Assembly: GCF_023073915.1 (NCBI RefSeq)
Contig: NZ_JADPKK010000022.1
Span: forward strand, 248,001 to 312,000
Reading direction: 5' to 3'
DNA: 64,000 nt
Source: Bradyrhizobium sp. 149
Lineage (GTDB): Bacteria; Pseudomonadota; Alphaproteobacteria; Rhizobiales; Xanthobacteraceae
In this document: positions 23,672 to 32,162 of the stretch, piece by piece
How the letters are laid out: each line of letters opens with the position of its first letter
Position numbering within the stretch: the stretch's first letter is position 1
The notes under the pieces: generated by a model
Database searches by the model: none
What the model saw: the letters and a program-made list of their open reading frames with translations, nothing else
Told to the model about the DNA's origin: nothing
Position numbers and translations under genes: made by a program

Positions 23672-24780
23672 GCACGCACCTCGATCTGGCTGGCCGGCGC
23701 GGTCGCACGATGCGATGCGAGCAGGTCCTCGTAAAGCCGGAGATAGGCACTCGTCGTCCGAGTCAGGGAATAGGTGAGGGAATGCTCAAAGGCTGCCCGT
23801 TGCAGCCGCACCCGCTCGCGCTCGTCGGCGCACAGATCTGCGAGCGTTCGATGCAGCGCCTTGCTGTCGGTGGGATCGACGAACAGTGCGGCTCCGGTCC
23901 ACAATTCCCGGAATGTTGCGATATCCGACAGGACGAGCGCGCAGCCTGCGGCCGCGGCTTCCAGGACCGCAAGCCCAAACGGTTCGTAGAAGGCGGGGCT
24001 GGCGAAGATCGCCGCGTGCTCCATTCGCGTGCGCATGGCGTCGTGCGACAATTGCCCAAGCCAGGTGATGCAATCCGATGGGCTGACAGTCGCCGCACCC
24101 GCCACCTGAACTGGCCAATCCAGCCCCGGCGCCGCGGCGGCAAGCATTTCGATGTTCTTGGCACGGTCCCAGAGCCGCCCGGCTGCAAGGATCAGCTCTT
24201 GCTTTCGTCCGATGACGCCCCGGGGTGTGATCCCGTTCCAGATCACGGCGCCCGGCGATTGGGGATGGTAAATCTGTGCGATCACGTCGTGAAACGACTG
24301 GGTTGGGCAGACCCAGGCCTGTGCCATGTCGAGCGCTGCCGCGACCCTTTCGGTGTAGCTGCGCCATCTCGGCTCGCTTAGCCAGGCCGTATCACGGCAG
24401 GCCAGCGCCCAGGAGCCGACGCAGGAATGCGCGACGAGTACCACCGGCGCGCGCCAAGCGAAGGTTGCTTCCCGAAAACTGTTGAGGTGAATAACGTCCG
24501 GCCTGAACTGGGCTTCAAGATTTGTGAGAGTGCGCCGCGCATGGGCAAGGTCCTGCCCTTCCGGATCCTGCCATTCCAGCGCGAGGTCCGTTTCAATCAG
24601 GCGCACTCGGGAACCGCGCAGCATCTCGCGCTGCTCGGCTCGTGCGCGCGGACCCATGGTGACGAGGCTGACATCGGCACCCGACGCCGCAAGCTGCGAT
24701 GCGAGCGCGCTGGAATAGGTCCAGACGCCCCCGACCGTATCAGTCGTCATCAGGATCCTGATGTCCGAGCTACGGCTCAT
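23668..24780 (-). CDS. GT4-family glycosyltransferase
   Basis: 370 residues. GT-B retaining glycosyltransferase: N-terminal TTDTVGGVWTYSSALASQLA, linker WNGITP, and C-terminal FASPAFYEPFGLAVLEAAAA containing the EPFGLAVLE catalytic-Glu motif. Begins with the 4-base overlap typical of this cluster, following the radical SAM gene. Uses a nucleotide-sugar donor in the cytosol; the sugar is unknown. Confidence 0.9.
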   Translation of the reverse strand: MSRSSDIRILMTTDTVGGVWTYSSALASQLAASGADVSLVTMGPRARAEQREMLRGSRVRLIETDLALEWQDPEGQDLAHARRTLTNLEAQFRPDVIHLNSFREATFAWRAPVVLVAHSCVGSWALACRDTAWLSEPRWRSYTERVAAALDMAQAWVCPTQSFHDVIAQIYHPQSPGAVIWNGITPRGVIGRKQELILAAGRLWDRAKNIEMLAAAAPGLDWPVQVAGAATVSPSDCITWLGQLSHDAMRTRMEHAAIFASPAFYEPFGLAVLEAAAAGCALVLSDIATFRELWTGAALFVDPTDSKALHRTLADLCADERERVRLQRAAFEHSLTYSLTRTTSAYLRLYEDLLASHRATAPASQIEVRA

Positions 24781-26063
24781 GATGCCACCTGCAGCTCGAG
24801 AGCCTCGAGCGGAACGGGGCGATCGTTCTGCACGTCGCTGAATTGGTCGAACATCGCGAGGTAATGCCGATGCGCGCGCTCCCAGGCGAAATCATCGGGC
24901 TCGCCCCACAGCTTTCGATAATCCGGCGAACCCGGATAGGGGTACAGCGGGACTGGATCGTTGGCCCAGATGCCGGCATCCTGCATCGTGCGGCGCCAGC
25001 GCTGCACGATGGGATCGTCGTCCTCGGGAACTTCGATCAGGTTGGCCTGCACGAAAGGAACGTGACGGCGCGCTTCGACCAGCCGTTCGGCAAGCTGGTC
25101 GGTCGTCATCTTGCAGTTCTTGGCAAGCGTAGCGCGGCCCTCGACGGTCAGGCTCTCGATGCCGGCTTCGATCGAGACGCAGCCGGCGCGGCCGAGCAGC
25201 GCGAGCATGTCCGGCTTCCAGAGGTCGATCCGGGTCTGCACCCCGAACTTCAGCCCCCGTATGGTCAGCCGTTCCAGCAGTTCCGCATTCGGAAGGAATA
25301 TCTCGTCGATGAAGTAGACATATTCGATGCCGTGATGGCGCAGGCCGTCAATCTCTTCGAGAACGATGGAAGGAGGCCGCTTGCGGTAGGCGTTGCGGAA
25401 ATTCTCCTTGGCGCAGAACGTGCAGTTGTACGGACATCCCCTGGACGCCTCGACCTCGGCGCCCGGGGCCTGCGGCTCGGCCTCGAACCGGTGATGGTGA
25501 TGGTGATGCCGCCGGATCATCTCTTCCGGCCACTGGAGCGGCGGCTGATCCTTGAACGTGACGGCCTGCGGGCCGCCATTGACGCGGAGCGATGCGCCAT
25601 CGGCGAAGCACAAGCCGGGAAAGTCCCGCTCGCCATTGGCAAGACGCAGCAGGGATGCCTCGCATTCGCCCATCACGACGATGTCGGTGCCGAGCTTTCG
25701 AAGCGCCGCCCTTGGCACGGTCGAGCCATGTGGACCCACCGCGACTAGGATCGGAGCCAAGTCGCGCACCGCCATTGCAAGCTCCTGCGGGACGCGGAGC
25801 TCGGGAGGGGCGCAGCGCCAGAACAGGTAAGTCGGTGCCGTCGTGATGACGATCTGGTCGGGGCCGAAGGCGCGCAACTCGGCTTCGATATCAGCGAGCG
25901 AAAGGTCGAACATGTGGGCATCGAGCAGCAGCGTCTTGTGCCCGGCCGCCTTCAGGTAATGCTCGGAGATCCCGAGTTCGAGCGGAAGGTGAGGGGATCG
26001 GCAGCCGAAATAGATGCTGCCGCCAAAATCCCAGTTTGGGTTGATGAGGGCAACACGGGTCAT
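24777..26063 (-). CDS. B12-binding-domain radical SAM protein
   Basis: 428 residues from the ATG at 26063. Residues 1-170 form a cobalamin-binding-like Rossmann domain (INPNWDFGGSIYFG, then VAVGPHGSTVPRAAL and VMGECE). A linker with six consecutive histidines (186-191) follows. The radical SAM domain opens with CPYNCTFC (Cys210, 214, 217). The layout matches families linked to oligosaccharide clusters (I recall TIGR04295, unverified). Such enzymes often methylate or rearrange unactivated carbons; the substrate here is presumably a sugar or inositol unit. Confidence 0.87.
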   Translation of the reverse strand: MTRVALINPNWDFGGSIYFGCRSPHLPLELGISEHYLKAAGHKTLLLDAHMFDLSLADIEAELRAFGPDQIVITTAPTYLFWRCAPPELRVPQELAMAVRDLAPILVAVGPHGSTVPRAALRKLGTDIVVMGECEASLLRLANGERDFPGLCFADGASLRVNGGPQAVTFKDQPPLQWPEEMIRRHHHHHHRFEAEPQAPGAEVEASRGCPYNCTFCAKENFRNAYRKRPPSIVLEEIDGLRHHGIEYVYFIDEIFLPNAELLERLTIRGLKFGVQTRIDLWKPDMLALLGRAGCVSIEAGIESLTVEGRATLAKNCKMTTDQLAERLVEARRHVPFVQANLIEVPEDDDPIVQRWRRTMQDAGIWANDPVPLYPYPGSPDYRKLWGEPDDFAWERAHRHYLAMFDQFSDVQNDRPVPLEALELQVAS

Positions 26064-27124
26064 GCCAGCGCCTCGCGGTTGTCCTGTGCCGATCCGAAGC
26101 GGCCGTCCAGCCAGGTATGAAGGGATCGGAGGCCGTCTGTGAGAGATGTCTGAGGCGCCCAGCCGAGCGCGCTGGACAGGGCCCGCGTATCGGTTACGTA
26201 CCAGGGCTGATCGCCCGGCCTCCAATCAGAAAAGCGATAGGCCACATTGCGGCCGGTCAGATCGGTGATGCGGTCGATCAGTTCCAGCAGACTGATCGCG
26301 TTGGCGGGGCCGCCCCCGAGATTGAACACGCGTCCACGGGCGAGCGCGATCCGATCGAGCACGGCGAGCCAGGCGGAGGCCGCATCCGACACGTGAAGCG
26401 CGTCGCGGACCTGATTGCCGTCGCCATAGATCGTCAGTTCTTTGCCGCGGATTGCGCTTAGCAGGAAATGCGCGATCCAGCCCTGATCCTCGGTGCCGAA
26501 TTGACGGGGCCCATAGATGCAGCTCATGCGCATCACCACGGTCTGGAGGCCGTAGACCCGCGCATAGTCGTGAACGTATTGATCCGCCGTTCCCTTGGAG
26601 CATCCATAGGGGCTGTAGAAGTCGAGCGGCGCATTTTCCGAGATGCCGCCGGCCAGCAGACCGCTTGTCGGCGTGTAGCGGCGGCCGGTGAGCGCGATGT
26701 CGCCGTCCTCGATCAGGCGTCCGTAGACCTTGTTGGTCGAGGCGAACACGACCGGTGCGGCCCTGTTATGGAGTCGCACGGCTTCGAGCACGTTCAATGT
26801 CCCCCGCGCGTTAATTTCAAAATCGGAGGCCGGATCGCTCACGCTGTCGGTGACGGCGACCTGGGCGGCCAAGTGCAGCACGGCGCGCGCTTCACGTACC
26901 GCGTCGATCACCGGGATCGGTTCGCGGATGTCGGCCACCGTGATCGTGACCCGGTCGCCATGCCGGGACTTCAGCCACTGCGCGTTCTCACGCACGCCGG
27001 CGCGGGCGAGATTATCCAGTATCAGCACGGGATCGCCGCGCTCGGCGAGGCGGTCGGCGAGATTGCAGCCAATAAATCCGCAGCCGCCGGTGATCAGGAC
27101 GGGTCTGTTGTCTCGTTCACTCAT
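26060..27124 (-). CDS. NAD-dependent sugar epimerase (CDP-paratose 2-epimerase-like)
   Basis: 354 residues from the ATG at 27124, which shares one base with the upstream stop (TGATG). Extended SDR: TGGCGFIGCNLA (NAD loop), FASTNKVYG, and catalytic YGCSK. The TNKVYG form is characteristic of CDP-paratose/tyvelose 2-epimerase relatives, so a 2-epimerase-like reaction is possible; UDP-glucose 4-epimerase activity is the alternative. Cytosolic sugar-nucleotide maker for the cluster. Confidence 0.87.
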   Translation of the reverse strand: MSERDNRPVLITGGCGFIGCNLADRLAERGDPVLILDNLARAGVRENAQWLKSRHGDRVTITVADIREPIPVIDAVREARAVLHLAAQVAVTDSVSDPASDFEINARGTLNVLEAVRLHNRAAPVVFASTNKVYGRLIEDGDIALTGRRYTPTSGLLAGGISENAPLDFYSPYGCSKGTADQYVHDYARVYGLQTVVMRMSCIYGPRQFGTEDQGWIAHFLLSAIRGKELTIYGDGNQVRDALHVSDAASAWLAVLDRIALARGRVFNLGGGPANAISLLELIDRITDLTGRNVAYRFSDWRPGDQPWYVTDTRALSSALGWAPQTSLTDGLRSLHTWLDGRFGSAQDNREALA

Positions 27125-28236
27125 CACGCGACCAATCCTCGTTGCTGCAGCTCTTTGGTGGCTCGCTCCGCCTGATCGTCGGCGATCTGGTCGGCGAGAT
27201 ATTCCGCCAGTTCTCTGAGGCCATCCTTGAAGGCGATGCGCGGCTCGAAGCCGAGCAGGTCGCGCGATTTTCCGATGTCGGCGAAGCAGTGGCGAATGTC
27301 GCCGGCACGATATTTTCGCGTCACCTCGGGCCCGATGTTGCCGCGTCCCATGACTTCGGCGAGATCCTGTGCGACCGAAAGAATGGTGCGGCACTGCCCC
27401 GAGCCGACGTTGAAGACCTCCTGGGTGCGATCGGCCTCGAGCGCCATGCGGCAGGCGCGGGCGACGTCATGAACGTGGACGAAGTCCCGCCGCTGCAGAC
27501 CATCCTCGAATACGAGGGGCGGCCGGCCGTTGAGCAGCCGCGCGGCAAAGATCGCCAGCACGCCGGTGTAGGGATTGGACAGCGCCTGGCGCGGACCGAA
27601 CGCATTGAAGAAGCGTAGCGCCACCGTCGGAATGCCATAGGCCTTGCCGGTGATCAGGCACATGCGCTCCTGCGCATATTTGTTGAGCGCGTAGATCGAA
27701 CTCAGCGAGGGCTGCTTTGTCTCCGGGGTGGCCACGGGGTCAAGCGGGCGGCCGGTGATATCGCGCAGCTCCCAATCGCCGCGGCGAAGCTGCTCGATCG
27801 GCCGCTCGTCGCAGGCGATCACGCTCTGATCGACACTCCGGTAGAGGCCCTCGCCATATATGCTCATGGACGACGCCACCACCAGCCGCTCGACCGGGCG
27901 CTTGGACAGGGCCTGCAACAGCACGGCGGTGCCGAGCTCGTTGGTCCTGACATAGGGCTCGATGTCGTACATGCTCTGGCCGACGCCGACTGCGGATGCG
28001 AGATGCAGGACCATGTCGGTGCCGCGCAACGCATGCTCGACCGCGCGAGCGTCGGTGACGTCGCCGACGACGAGTTCCGCCTCTTTGGCAAGATAGGCGG
28101 GACGCTGGCGGTTGCCTCCGTGGACCTGCGGCGAGAGATTGTCGAGCAGCCGGACTTCGTAGCCGGCGGCCAGCAGTACGTCCGTCGCGTGCGACCCGAT
28201 GAATCCCGCACCTCCAGTAATCAAGACTCGCGTCAT
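27124..28236 (-). CDS. NAD-dependent sugar-nucleotide epimerase/dehydratase
   Basis: 370 residues. Extended SDR with TGGAGFIGSHATDVLL, ASSMSIYGEG and the catalytic YALNK. Substrate-side blocks FFNAFGPRQALSNPYTGV and FEDGLQRRDFVHVHDVARA resemble UDP-hexose 4-epimerases, but with an unusual insertion (DITGRPLDPVATPETK) before the Tyr. First gene of the second operon; ribosome site GGAG, with an EcfG-like element at 28350. Confidence 0.88.
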   Translation of the reverse strand: MTRVLITGGAGFIGSHATDVLLAAGYEVRLLDNLSPQVHGGNRQRPAYLAKEAELVVGDVTDARAVEHALRGTDMVLHLASAVGVGQSMYDIEPYVRTNELGTAVLLQALSKRPVERLVVASSMSIYGEGLYRSVDQSVIACDERPIEQLRRGDWELRDITGRPLDPVATPETKQPSLSSIYALNKYAQERMCLITGKAYGIPTVALRFFNAFGPRQALSNPYTGVLAIFAARLLNGRPPLVFEDGLQRRDFVHVHDVARACRMALEADRTQEVFNVGSGQCRTILSVAQDLAEVMGRGNIGPEVTRKYRAGDIRHCFADIGKSRDLLGFEPRIAFKDGLRELAEYLADQIADDQAERATKELQQRGLVA

Positions 28237-28349
28237 TCACCGCTCCGTGCCGCCGTGAGACCGATCCTGTCGGATCAATCCTTGATGAGAATGAAAGCGC
28301 GCTGCTGTTCTGGTCGGGCGACCGGCGCGCCAGTCACATTTGGGAGTAG

Positions 28350-28374
28350 AAGCGGTGCAAGGAATGTTCGTTCC
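28350..28374 (-). promoter_or_regulatory. EcfG-like promoter of glycan operon 2
   Basis: Minus strand: CAGGAAC-N16-GCTT, 114 bases upstream of the start at 28236. It lies in the 208-base gap that separates the two glycan operons. Confidence 0.48.
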
Positions 28375-28444
28375 TGCGAAACCTACAAACGAATATTTCT
28401 ATAACCTGGATCAATAACCCAGGTGAATCGGCCGGCGCAGCGGG

Positions 28445-29650
28445 CTAAAAATGCGCGCCGTGAACCGGCGCCTGCAGGTCGAGATGTCTTGCAACCGTCG
28501 CGGCGATGTCCGCGAACCCAGCGCGTACGCCGATCGGAGAAGCTGACCGCGCGCTCCACGCCAGAATCGGAACCTGTTCCCGGGTATGATCGGTGCCGCT
28601 CCAGGTCGGGTCGCAACCATGGTCGGCCGTGATGATCAGGAGATCATCTTCGCGCAGGCGTTTTAGCAGGTCTGGAACGTGCGAATCGAAGGCTTCTAAC
28701 GCCGCTGCATAGCCTGCGACGTCTCGGCGATGGCCGTACAGCGTGTCGAAATCGATGAAATTTGCGAACAACATCCCGCCCTCTGCGAGAGAGTCCAGCC
28801 CATCGAGCGTGGCATCGAACAGCGCGTCGTTGCCGTCGCCGCGCATGTTCCTCCCGGTCCCGCGATGGGCGAAGATGTCGTCGATCTTGCCGATCGTCAC
28901 GATATCACGGCCTGCGGTTTCGGCGAGATCGAGAATCGTCCGCTCCGGCGGCGGGACGGAGAAATCCTTCCTGTGCGCAGTCCGCTTGAAGTTGCCTGCC
29001 GACGTGCCGATGAACGGGCGTGCGATGACGCGCCCGATGTTCAGAGGATCGACCAGTTGGCGGGCAACGCGGCAGACCTCATAGAGGCGTTCGAGCCCGA
29101 ACGTCTCCTCATGCGCAGCGATCTGAAACACGCTGTCGGCCGATGTATAGCAGATCGGTTCGCCGGTTCTGATGTGACGCTCGCCGAATTCGGCGATGAT
29201 CTCGGTGCCGGAGGCGTGACAGTTTCCGAGGATACCAGGCAATCGAGCCCGTTCGCACAGGCGTTTCATCAGGTCGCGCGGGAAGCACGGCTTGGTTCTT
29301 GGAAAATAGCCCCAGTCGAACGACACCGGCACACCGGCAATCTCCCAATGGCCGGATGGCGTGTCCTTGCCCTTCGATATCTCGCTCGCGCAGCCAAAGC
29401 GCGAATGCTCGGGACGGCCGTCCAGCCCGGGCGGCACGCGCCCGGTGGCGAGACGGCAGGCCTGGCCAAGGCCGAGCGCAACCAGATTGGGAAGCTGAAG
29501 CGGCCCCTGACGCTGCGGCCCGTCGGCCTTGCCTGCGAAACACATCTCGGCAATGTGACCGACGGTATCGGCGCCCTCGTCGCCGTAATTGACGGCATCG
29601 GGCGCGGCGCCGATCCCAACGGAATCCATCACCACGATCAGGGCACGCAT
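28445..29650 (-). CDS. deoB: Phosphopentomutase
   Basis: 401 residues from the ATG at 29650, the usual DeoB length. Alkaline-phosphatase-superfamily metal residues are visible: VVMDSVGIG at the start, TVGHI, and the C-terminal ADHGCDPTWSGTDHTRE. Converts ribose-1-phosphate and ribose-5-phosphate. Normally found with nucleoside-salvage genes; here it is the last gene of the inositol/glycan operon, overlapping the glycosidase gene by 13 bases. That suggests it feeds a pentose-1-phosphate into glycan synthesis, an inference from position. Confidence 0.92.
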   Translation of the reverse strand: MRALIVVMDSVGIGAAPDAVNYGDEGADTVGHIAEMCFAGKADGPQRQGPLQLPNLVALGLGQACRLATGRVPPGLDGRPEHSRFGCASEISKGKDTPSGHWEIAGVPVSFDWGYFPRTKPCFPRDLMKRLCERARLPGILGNCHASGTEIIAEFGERHIRTGEPICYTSADSVFQIAAHEETFGLERLYEVCRVARQLVDPLNIGRVIARPFIGTSAGNFKRTAHRKDFSVPPPERTILDLAETAGRDIVTIGKIDDIFAHRGTGRNMRGDGNDALFDATLDGLDSLAEGGMLFANFIDFDTLYGHRRDVAGYAAALEAFDSHVPDLLKRLREDDLLIITADHGCDPTWSGTDHTREQVPILAWSARSASPIGVRAGFADIAATVARHLDLQAPVHGAHF

Positions 29651-30591
29651 GTCGGCTCCCGGATGGCCATACGCGAAGACGCTGCGGAGGGCGCGAGCCC
29701 GGTTTTCACGCAGTAGCGTTCGACCATGTGTGCGCAGAAATCCGCGAACTCGTTCACGTCGAGCGGCGGGCTGGTGTGATGAGGCTCGATACCCCGGTGC
29801 TCCGGCGTGAAGCAGAAGGTGACCGTGACCTGAAACTCGGCCAGCGCGTCCATCTGCCGGTCGAACCAGTCGAGCGCGTTGGGACGGAAGCTGTCGGCCC
29901 AGGACAGGCCGGTCCTGAGATGCTGCACGCCTAGTCGGCGCATCCACCGCACGGCGTCATCGAGACGATGGTCCTCGAAGTGAAACCACTGGCACAAGCC
30001 CATCGCAGGTGCAAAGTTGCCGAACAGCTCCGCCGAGGCTTTCGGTGTGCCGTCCTCGCGCAATAGGCCCATGTGGAAATGCCGGTAGTAGGAGGAGCCT
30101 TCAGCCTCCTTGTGCCGGGTCGTGGCCTCCCAGCTCGAAGGCAGATCGTAGAGGCTGTACCAGTGAATGCGCGGCGCGCGGCCGATCAATAACTCCGCGG
30201 TTCGGGTCAGTCCCCAAGCCTGCACCTCCTCGGCGCCGAAAGACGAGACTCCCACCTCCGTCACCCAGACCGGCAGCGAGGTGACCGCCTTGATCTCCTC
30301 GATCTTGGCGGGCCATTCCGCGATCTGCCACAGATTCCAGTCGAGGGGAAAACCGTGTACGGCCACTGCATCGACATGATCGAGCACCCCGCGCGCCTGC
30401 ATGTTGCGGATGAACGATGAATCTATCGGCGATATGCCGCCGAGCACACGCGGGAGTGTGGGATGCGCGCTGCGGATTGCCTTTCCGGCGGCGAGCGCCA
30501 GGTTGGCGAACATCGCCCAATCCGGATCGATCAGGATGTCCCAATGCGACTTGTTGTTCGGCTCGTTCCAGATCTTGGCGGCTTCGATCAT
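29638..30591 (-). CDS. Clan-A-like glycosidase with apparently permuted TIM barrel
   Basis: 317 residues from the ATG at 30591 (ATGA overlap with the methyltransferase). The acid/base motif WNEPN is at residues 8-12, right at the N-terminus, and the nucleophile-type WVTEVG has Glu112. Both normally lie after strands 1-3. The segments that look like strands 1-3 (VQHLRTGLSWADSF, QVTVTFCFTPEH) are instead at 221-264, behind FHFEDHRLDDAVRWM. The whole therefore resembles a circularly permuted GH39-like or xylosidase-like barrel. Possibly a transglycosylase or trimming enzyme for the cluster product. Confidence 0.78.
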   Translation of the reverse strand: MIEAAKIWNEPNNKSHWDILIDPDWAMFANLALAAGKAIRSAHPTLPRVLGGISPIDSSFIRNMQARGVLDHVDAVAVHGFPLDWNLWQIAEWPAKIEEIKAVTSLPVWVTEVGVSSFGAEEVQAWGLTRTAELLIGRAPRIHWYSLYDLPSSWEATTRHKEAEGSSYYRHFHMGLLREDGTPKASAELFGNFAPAMGLCQWFHFEDHRLDDAVRWMRRLGVQHLRTGLSWADSFRPNALDWFDRQMDALAEFQVTVTFCFTPEHRGIEPHHTSPPLDVNEFADFCAHMVERYCVKTGLAPSAASSRMAIREPTCVP

Positions 30592-31355
30592 CGGCCGGTC
30601 TCCCGCGACGGATAGACCGGACCTTCCGCCTGCGGCCTTGCCACCCGCTTGCAGAGATAGACTTCGTCTTCGGGATGCGCCGCGATCGCAAAGCCGGCGC
30701 TGCGCAGCATGGCTTCGGCGCAGGCGCGGTTCGGCACCCACCAATTGGTGGGGTCGTCGGCATATTTGTTCTCGATGAAGTGCAGCTTTGGATAACCCGC
30801 GGAATCAAACTGATCGGTAGTCCAGAAGTCGTAGTTCTTGTCGACGGGATCCACGCGGTTGTCGCCGCGCTGCATCGATTGGAACAGCAGGAGATCGCCG
30901 GCCACGTGCTCATGGATCAGGTCGAGCGCCAGCAAAGGGTGCCGCAGGTGGTAGAGCACGCCCATGAAGATCACGAGATCGAACTTCTCGCGCAGCTGTC
31001 CGACGTCATAGGCTGACATCTTTCGGAATTCGATCCTGAGCCCGTTCACCTCGGCCGCGAAGCGGGCTTGCTCGAGATATTCGTCGTCAGTGTCCAGGCC
31101 GAGGACGCGCTCGGCGCCGCGCCGCTTCATCTCCATGGCGTAGAAACCGGCATTGCAGCCGATATCGAGTACGGTCTTGCCTTCGAGGCGGTCCGGGATG
31201 ATCCCCGAGAAGCGTCGCCATTTCACGTTGGGATAGTCGCCGAGGAAGTGTGAAGGCGCTGTCGGCACGCCATTGAGGTCCAGATTGTGAAACCATGGCC
31301 CGAGCGCATCGACGCGCTGGCGGATTTCCTCGCGCGAGAGGGCGCCTCTGCTCAT
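30588..31355 (-). CDS. SAM-dependent methyltransferase (CmoB-like fold)
   Basis: 255 residues. SAM-binding motif I VLDIGCNAGFYAMEM (62-76) and GLDTDDEYLEQA are clear. GVLYHLRHPLLALDLI and a C-terminal NWWVPNRACAEAMLRSAGF resemble the CmoB/DUF1698 group of methyltransferases. I recall a named family (TIGR04290) in similar clusters but cannot verify it. Probably O-methylates a sugar or inositol hydroxyl. Coupled by 4-base overlaps to the nucleotidyltransferase upstream and glycosidase downstream. Confidence 0.88.
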   Translation of the reverse strand: MSRGALSREEIRQRVDALGPWFHNLDLNGVPTAPSHFLGDYPNVKWRRFSGIIPDRLEGKTVLDIGCNAGFYAMEMKRRGAERVLGLDTDDEYLEQARFAAEVNGLRIEFRKMSAYDVGQLREKFDLVIFMGVLYHLRHPLLALDLIHEHVAGDLLLFQSMQRGDNRVDPVDKNYDFWTTDQFDSAGYPKLHFIENKYADDPTNWWVPNRACAEAMLRSAGFAIAAHPEDEVYLCKRVARPQAEGPVYPSRETGR

Positions 31356-32161
31356 GCGGTCACTCCATTGTTCATTGCGGGGGCTGGGCGGGTTGGCTCG
31401 GGCGAACCGCCGGCCAGCAATCGGGAGCGTCCATTCCCGGCGGAGCTTTCCGCGAGCAATGCCATTGCCGTCCGGTAGCCGTCGATGGTTCCGACATCGA
31501 CGTAGGACTCGCCAGCTTTGACGCCGAGCCCTTGGCCGCCGGCCGCGATGTAGGCGTTGACGAGTGTCCCGAAATATTCATCCCGGGGGTCGCGCTTCGT
31601 CCACAGCGACTGGAGTTCGCGAAATCCTTTGCCAGACATCTTGAAGGCGCCCCATATCCATTTTGACGCCGCATCCGATTGCTTGACCTGGATCTCCGTC
31701 ACGCGATCGCCGTCGAGGACGACCGCATCGAAGAACTCGGGATGTTCAACCGGAAACAGCAGAAACGACAGGACAGCGGCCGGCAATGCCTGCAAAGCCG
31801 CCTTGGGGAACCACACTGTATCCGGGAGTCCGACCAGGACGTCTTCGTCATGGCCGACAACCGTGCCCGCCCTGAACACGGCATCGCACAGCCCCGACGC
31901 GTCGGGCTGCACGACATAGGCGAGCTGTGCGCTGCCATAATGATCGCCGAAATATTCGAGGATGTCCGATTTGCCGGGGGAGATCACGAAGCAGATCTTG
32001 TCAGCGCCGCCAAGGATCAGCCGCTCCAGCAGATATTCCGAGACGGCGCACGGACGGTCCATGCCGTCGTCCCGTCGGCTTCCGACCGGAAGCAGTTCCT
32101 TGGAGAAGGCGAGCGGCTGGATGCGGCTGCCGCGGCCCGCGGCCGGAACGATGCCCCACAT
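31352..32161 (-). CDS. Sugar-phosphate nucleotidyltransferase (RmlA-like)
   Basis: 269 residues. Opens with the NTP-transferase signature IVPAAGRGSRIQPLAFSKEL then LPVG. GLPDTVWFP is the metal-binding Asp region. The C-terminal third (YVDVGTIDGYRTAM) matches GalU/RmlA-type enzymes. It should join a sugar-1-phosphate or inositol phosphate to a nucleotide; substrate uncertain. It lies 1 base after the CgeB-type 4 gene and overlaps the methyltransferase by 4. Confidence 0.88.
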   Translation of the reverse strand: MWGIVPAAGRGSRIQPLAFSKELLPVGSRRDDGMDRPCAVSEYLLERLILGGADKICFVISPGKSDILEYFGDHYGSAQLAYVVQPDASGLCDAVFRAGTVVGHDEDVLVGLPDTVWFPKAALQALPAAVLSFLLFPVEHPEFFDAVVLDGDRVTEIQVKQSDAASKWIWGAFKMSGKGFRELQSLWTKRDPRDEYFGTLVNAYIAAGGQGLGVKAGESYVDVGTIDGYRTAMALLAESSAGNGRSRLLAGGSPEPTRPAPAMNNGVTA

Positions 32162-32162
32162 A

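Noticed and set aside
26064..28444. Cobalamin riboswitch for the B12 radical SAM gene
   Set aside because: The gene is internal to an operon with overlapping starts and no B12-box-like sequence was seen in the gap at 28237-28444.
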